Assembly: GCF_028858725.1 (NCBI RefSeq)
Contig: NC_084790.1
Coordinates: 3,726,001-3,790,000, forward strand
Direction: 5' to 3'
DNA length: 64,000 nucleotides
DNA from: Colius striatus
Taxonomy: Eukaryota; Chordata; Aves; Coliiformes; Coliidae
Below, piece after piece: positions 59,501 through 64,000 of this stretch. Position 1 is the first letter of the stretch. Every line of letters starts with the position of its first letter. A program made the translations under genes and the position numbers. The notes beneath the pieces were generated by a model. The model saw nothing but the letters and a program-made list of their open reading frames with translations. It did not search any database and was not told the DNA's origin.

Positions 59501-60611
59501 GACTCAGGTGCTTTTACACTGAGCCAACCAGAGACTCTGTCAAACTTTGAAAGCTGTTTTGGTTAGTCCATCTCTTGCTGGGTTTGGTCCTGGTGCCAAA
59601 ATGGTGTGTGGCTTCACAGCAAAATGGCTGCTTCTCCCACTTCTCTCATTGAGCATGGCTGTGAGCATTCAGAAATGGCCTGCCCATTTCAGCTTCACTG
59701 GGAGATGTCCTTCAAAATGCCAGGTTACAGGTGAGAAGGGACTCGAGCAGCTGTTTGGTGCAGAAGGTGGATCCAGCCCTTCCCTGAGCAGAAGGCTTGT
59801 GGGTATCAGGCTGGTTACGCAGCCTGGAGAGCTCACAACTTCACAATCTGAAACAGTCTGTAACGTGCTTTTAATTGGATCCTCTAAATGTAGTGGATCA
59901 ACAACTTCCTTTCTCGTCATCTCAGTGGAGTCTTCCTAGAAAACCATGTTCCAACCGAGACTACCCCGGCAGTGGGAATGTGTTGGGGTTGGAAGTCATT
60001 CACAAACTGTGAATGAGAAGGCAACACCAGGAGACTTTAAACACAACCTTCTCTTTCAGTTCACCAGCCATCCATCGTGGATATTCTCAGCAAGAAAAAG
60101 GCTGCACCCAAATCCAAGCAGACAGAGGCCAAGGAGGGATCCCAGGGTGCTGAGACCAGAACGGCGGCTGAGACGAAGCCAGGCCAGGCCAGGGGCCGAA
60201 AGGCTACCAAAAGGCATCAAATCTCTTCAGATTCTGATTCAGATTTTGGCTTGAAGCCTTCCAAATCCAATGTAGCAAAGGTTGGTCCTCTGCAACCCAT
60301 CAGAGCTGAGGTGGAGTGGGGGAGGAGGGGGGTGCAAAAACAGCAAGGTAGAACCTCCTCTGCAACACCCTCTCTTAGGGGAGGGCGGGGGGGGGCTGGA
60401 TACCCCAGAGTGTGTACTTACCCTGCTCAGATTCATGATTCACTTCTTGACTCTGCTTTCCCTCCAGAAACCCAAAGATGACGACGGTTTTGCCGTCAAT
60501 AGCAGCGCCCGGACCGACAGCTCTGTGGCAGCAGCGCCCTGCACCAGGCCTGGCCGCCTCAAGAAGCCCGTCCGGTACTTGGAGTCATCCGACGAGGACG
60601 AGATGTTTTGA
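41559..60611 (+). CDS. TOP2A: DNA topoisomerase II alpha, 35 coding exons
   Basis: Nuclear ATP-dependent enzyme passing one DNA duplex through a double-strand break in another; needed for chromosome condensation and segregation. 35 exons, first 41559-41591, 41876-42022, 42193-42283, 42600-42663, 43157-43302, 43667-43764, 43891-44103, 44309-44482, 44664-44765, 45241-45378, 45545-45683, 46210-46367, 46722-46847, 47300-47410 (rest listed in the next entry). They join to 1555 aa (human 1531) with every phase closing. GHKL ATPase: NNGKG and GRNGYGAKL (about 162-170), QTK loop Lys379. TOPRIM: EGDSA with Glu462, and Asp542/544/546 in DQDQDGSH. Winged-helix: catalytic Tyr806 after ASPR. Residues from about 1190 form the variable, acidic/basic C-terminal domain ending in an acidic patch (SSDEDEMF). 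Exon 1 is read to CGA|GTGCGT because mammalian exon 1 also joins before a Pro; the alternative donor 9 nt later adds three residues. Confidence 0.99.
45838..46112 (+). mobile_element. CR1 LINE 3' fragment (TOP2A intron 11)
   Basis: Sense-oriented CR1: 'aatgacaggacaaggggcaa', 'gggtacaagctggaacataa', 'gttgtggagtctccttctct', 'ggttgaactggatgatcttt'. It ends about 100 bp before the exon 12 acceptor. Confidence 0.92.
47503..60611 (+). other. TOP2A: TOP2A exons 15-35, coordinate list
   Basis: Continuation of the TOP2A splice model: 47503-47608, 48278-48387, 49115-49207, 49627-49741, 50058-50179, 50753-50901 (carries the catalytic Tyr), 51559-51790, 51924-52058, 52164-52364, 52876-53071, 54532-54623, 55190-55339, 55448-55531, 56174-56371, 57285-57390, 57681-57821, 58266-58413, 58551-58612, 58933-59055, 60060-60280, 60468-60611. 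All introns are GT-AG. Exons 26-35 encode the C-terminal domain; exon 26 starts with an acidic run ([10 protein letters not shown]) and exons 30, 31 and 34 carry Ser-Asp/Glu clusters of the casein-kinase-2 type beside basic stretches that could serve nuclear import. Confidence 0.95.
53248..53445 (-). mobile_element. CR1 LINE 3' fragment (TOP2A intron 24)
   Basis: Reverse-oriented CR1: 'tatagaattgtttcagttgg', 'aaaagccctttaagctcctg', 'gggatccctccagggctggg', 'tccctgggcagcctggcaca'. It lies inside the 1.46-kb intron 24. Confidence 0.9.
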
Positions 60612-61795
60612 ATTTCTGTGAAGGTTTTCAAACTGCTGATCCAAAACCAGCCTTCAGCAGAACTCTTTTCACAAAGCTCCCGCTGAAGCACATCTTGGAC
60701 TGGGAAATCCTTCTGCTGGGCTTAAGGTCATTTGAAAGCATTTGTTACAAGTGAATGCAGCTCTGGTTTTGCTGGTTTAAAACAACTTTTACTTAACTTC
60801 CCCCACTCCTTTCTGGTGACCACTGGAGCCATGTGCCCAGCTGGTGCTAAAGCACCTTGCTGTTACTGCTGCGCTAGCTTGTAGTGTTTTGTGGTCATTC
60901 GTACGTGAAAGCAGGTCTTAAGAGCACAGCGAATCTGTTAAAATACCCTCTCCCACAGACACTTAAAATATTTTAATAGAATAGAGAAGCTTTAGCTTAC
61001 AGAGATATAGGTGGGAAGTGGAGGCGTTCAGAACGCCGTGGCAGCCGTGCTCCTTCCCTCACAGCCCTTTTGTCTCTGTGCAGGACCCTGTTGTTCATCC
61101 CCAGCCAAGCTGAGTTTTTAAGCTCAAATGCAGAGGTGGAGGTTTTGTGCAGACTTGTCTCCACAGTCTGCTTGGTGCTCACAGTCTTTATCTTATGTCT
61201 GGCTGCCAAGAAGCCCTGTGCTCAGCCCAGAGGTCATCTCCAGCCTGTGCCTTGCAGTGCTAATGCACCCCCATGGGCTTCTCTGCAGTGTTGGCAGAAC
61301 TGGACAGAACCTTGGGACTGAGGCAGGACACAGGTTTGTCAGTCACAGATCTCTCATCTGCAAGCCAGTGAAAAGCAAGCCAGTGGGTTATCAGCAGGTT
61401 CCTTCATGCCAAGCTCTCCTATCAGCCTTGGCTTCTCCAGCCTGTTTGTTCCTGGGGGCAAAGAACTTCCCCGAGCCTTCCACACTTAGTCCCCTGCTAG
61501 GTGAGGCCTGTTTGTCACCTCAGTGCCACTGGCTGCTCAGACCTTCCAGCCCTCAGGTTCCTTAGCAGCAGCAGGGAAGTATCACCTTGCCCTCGGAGGT
61601 ACTTTGCTGGAGTCTTTAGTAGTATTGATCTTGTTCTTACTCCGTTGTGATTTGCTCCTCAGAGTCATTCCTGTTGCATTGGTTCTTGTCTGTAAATATT
61701 TTCCGTGTTTTCCTTCTTGTCCTGATTTTTCTGTCCTTATAAATATTTATGTGATAAAAGTAGTTTTACTAATAAAAAAACTCCTTTAGCTGCCT
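60612..61795 (+). other. TOP2A: TOP2A 3' UTR and poly(A) signal
   Basis: Sequence after the TOP2A stop. AATAAA at 61771-61776 is the first canonical signal and is preceded by AT-rich DNA with ATATTTAT-type elements near 61690-61750. ATTTA motifs of this kind can affect mRNA stability, but no function is claimed. Gives a 3' UTR of about 1.2 kb. Confidence 0.75.
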
Positions 61796-62464
61796 ATTCC
61801 CTCCGTTTTCCTTTGTGCTGCCTCCCCAGAGCCATGACTTGGCTTTCTTTGTTGTGAGGACTTGAAGCTCTTACTTTTCACAAGAGCAAGAGGCCATCAG
61901 CTCCCACACTCTGCTGCCAAGACTGCTCTTAAATGGGTCAGGTTATTTCCAGTGCTGATTTTAGCCAGTTTTGGCATTGTTATGGAAATGACTGTTGCAT
62001 GAGAGCTTTCATCAAGCCCTCTGCTCCTCCACTGCAAAGTGCAAGCTCTGGTCAGGGTTTCAGGATTGGTGTTGCCACTGTGGCTTTACAAAACCAATAC
62101 CTTGGTCTCACAGCTGAGGTTTCAAAATTCCTGTGAAGACTCCTGTGACACCCATTGTCTGGCCACACAACCCATCCGCCCCAGCTTCTGCTTCTGCGGC
62201 CGCAGGTGAGCGCTGCCTGAAGTTTCTGATGTGCTCAGTGGCCCCAGGATGGAGAGATTTACTCTGCAGTGATGGGGTGTTAACAGACAGATAGGGCTGA
62301 ACATGGGCCAGCAGTGTGCCCAGGTGCCCAAGGACAAAGGCGTCCTGGCTTGTATAAGAAATGCTGCAGCCAGCAGGAGCAGGACAAGGGATTGTCCCCC
62401 TGTGCTGGGCCCTGGGGAGGCTGCAGCTCCAGGGCTGTGCTCAGTGCTGGGCCCCTCACTCACT
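61796..62464. other. Intergenic downstream of TOP2A, nothing supported
   Basis: Unique-looking non-coding sequence with a NotI-type GCGGCCGC near 62197. No exon, RNA gene or repeat family recognised. Confidence 0.5.
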
Positions 62465-62930
62465 GCCACAGGGACACTGAGGGGCTGCAGCGTGGCCAGA
62501 GCCGGGCACAGAGCTGGGGAAGGGGCTGGAGCACAAGGGTGCTGGGGAGGGGCTGATGGAATGGGGGTGTTCAGGCTGGAGAAGAGGAGGCTGAGGGGAG
62601 ACAGGAGCACTCTGCAACTCCCTGACAGGAGGCTGCAGTGAGCTGGGGTCAGTGTCTGCTCCCAAGTGGCAGAACAAGAAGAAACATCCTCAAGTTGCCC
62701 CAGGGGAGGTTGAGATTGGAACTGAGGCAGAACTGTTTCCCTGAGAAGGGTGTCAGCCCCTGTGCCAGGCTGCCCAGGGAGCTGGGGCAGTGCCCAGCCC
62801 TGGAGGGATCCCAGAGCGGTGGAGCTGAGGTGCTGAGGGCTGTGGGTTAGTGGTGGGCTGGGCAGGGTGAGGGCAGGGCTGGGACTCCAGGAGCTTCGAG
62901 GGCTTTTCCAGCCAAAATGATTCTGTGATG
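62465..62930 (+). mobile_element. CR1 LINE 3' fragment (downstream of TOP2A)
   Basis: Sense-oriented CR1 3' end, closely colinear with the copy at 17925-18418: 'gaggggctgcagcgtggcca', 'gctggagaagaggaggctga', 'aggcagaactgtttccctga', 'ggctgcccagggagctgggg', ending 'ccaaaatgattctgtgatg'. Confidence 0.92.
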
Positions 62931-64000
62931 AATTTGTGTAAAGCTGCTGCTCTGGGATGGAGCTTTGGGGGCAGTAGGGATTCTGCTCTGGTTGATCCTG
63001 GCAGAAGCAGGATCAGGGTCATTAATGAGGGCCTGGGGGATGAGCTGTGCTGTCCCGTGTGCCCACAGGTGGGTCCTCAGGGCCCTCAGAGCCTCATAGA
63101 CATGGCTGAAGTGGGGCTGCCATCATGCCAGCAGGCCACAGGGATCTGGCAGTGGCACCTGGCTTGGCATGATGAGGGGCAAGCAGGACACAGCTTCCCC
63201 TCACATCCCTGGCTGGTGATTCCCTGCACATGAGGAGCTTCAGGACCACTTGGCAAAGCCCAGGGGCCCCCATTCCCTGCCAGCCCTGGCGTGGCAGGCG
63301 GGTGCAGGCACTATCGGTGCCACCGAGGTGCTTCGCTGGAACTCAGTCAAGTGTGGAAAGTGCTGTCAGATTTTCCACTGCCGGGCTCTGGAGAGCGTCT
63401 CCGGCGCGTCCCTAACGGAGGGCTGTGCTATTTACAGCTCCCCTCGGTGCAAATGCACCCGCAGAATCAGTTGTCACGACTCACACAGCAAATGGTGAGG
63501 CCACGGCCATGCCACGGGGGCTGCACCGGGACGGCTGCGGAGCTGCTCCCGTAACCCCAGAGTCACTCCGCTTTTATATGCAGGGCTGTGTGTGCAGCAC
63601 ACACAGAGTGCACCACAGTGTCCCTACCGGGGGTTCTCCATCGCAAAATGTCCCTGGCAGGGGCCTCAGGGACACTGAGAGCTGCTAGAGCAGGAGCTGA
63701 GTTGTGGGAAGTTGGGCACCAACCGTGGGCGTCACTTGTTCCCTGGGGGTGAGGAGGGCGAGCCGCATCAGCCAGGGCTCTGCTGGTGTTAGCAGAAGGA
63801 ATCTGAGACACAAGCAAAGGCCATCAGCACTTGTCTGGCCGGGCACAGGCTGGTGGGAGCCCTGACCTTGCCATGCAGAGCTCCACCATGGTAGAAAAAG
63901 AGGTGCCCAGCAGCACGGCGTCCCACCGGCACACGACACAGCCAGTTACAGCCTGAGCTGGTCCACGAGACCCTCTACGGCCCCAACAGCCTGGGTACAG
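62931..64000. other. Right-edge intergenic DNA, nothing supported
   Basis: No coding exon or repeat recognised. A modest CpG-containing patch (about 63370-63550, 'gtctccggcgcgtcc') could be part of a regulatory element. In human the next genes beyond TOP2A are GJD3 and RARA, so a gene may start beyond the window edge; nothing here shows it. Confidence 0.4.

Overview
This window is from a bird genome, most likely a small GC-rich chromosome. The evidence is the many truncated CR1 LINE fragments in both orientations, the short introns, and four complete multi-exon vertebrate genes whose proteins read clearly. I spliced all four by eye using GT/AG borders, reading phase and family conservation. 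All exon phases close without a frameshift.

Layout: (1) 1932-14671 (+): TNS4 (tensin 4/Cten), 12 coding exons, 713 aa, with SH2 and PTB domains. (2) 22269-29692 (-): IGFBP4, 4 exons, 260 aa. It is convergent with TNS4, and its CpG island lies at about 29.3-30.5 kb. (3) 33298-39577 (+): a compact 23-exon, 813-aa secreted collagen with an interrupted Gly-X-Y region, a multiplexin-type trimerisation segment and a C-terminal endostatin-like domain. It resembles collagens XV and XVIII but is much shorter and has no visible thrombospondin-N/laminin-G domain. Human has no equivalent between IGFBP4 and TOP2A as far as I know, so this is the window's most interesting gene. (4) 41559-60611 (+): TOP2A (DNA topoisomerase II alpha), 35 coding exons, 1555 aa. 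Its promoter keeps the inverted CCAAT boxes, GC box and TTTGAA (CHR) motifs expected of a cell-cycle gene.

The rest is intron, UTR and intergenic DNA. It holds about 14 CR1 fragments, one older CR1-like relic, a roughly 0.8 kb minisatellite (41-bp unit) between the collagen gene and the TOP2A promoter, a 29-bp minisatellite downstream of IGFBP4, TG/CA microsatellites, and a palindromic MITE-like element downstream of TNS4. I saw no tRNA, rRNA or CRISPR.

The genes do not form a pathway. TNS4 acts at focal adhesions, IGFBP4 and the collagen are secreted or matrix proteins, and TOP2A is nuclear. TNS4-IGFBP4-TOP2A adjacency is the same block as human 17q21 (TOP2A-IGFBP4-TNS4), with the collagen as an extra member.
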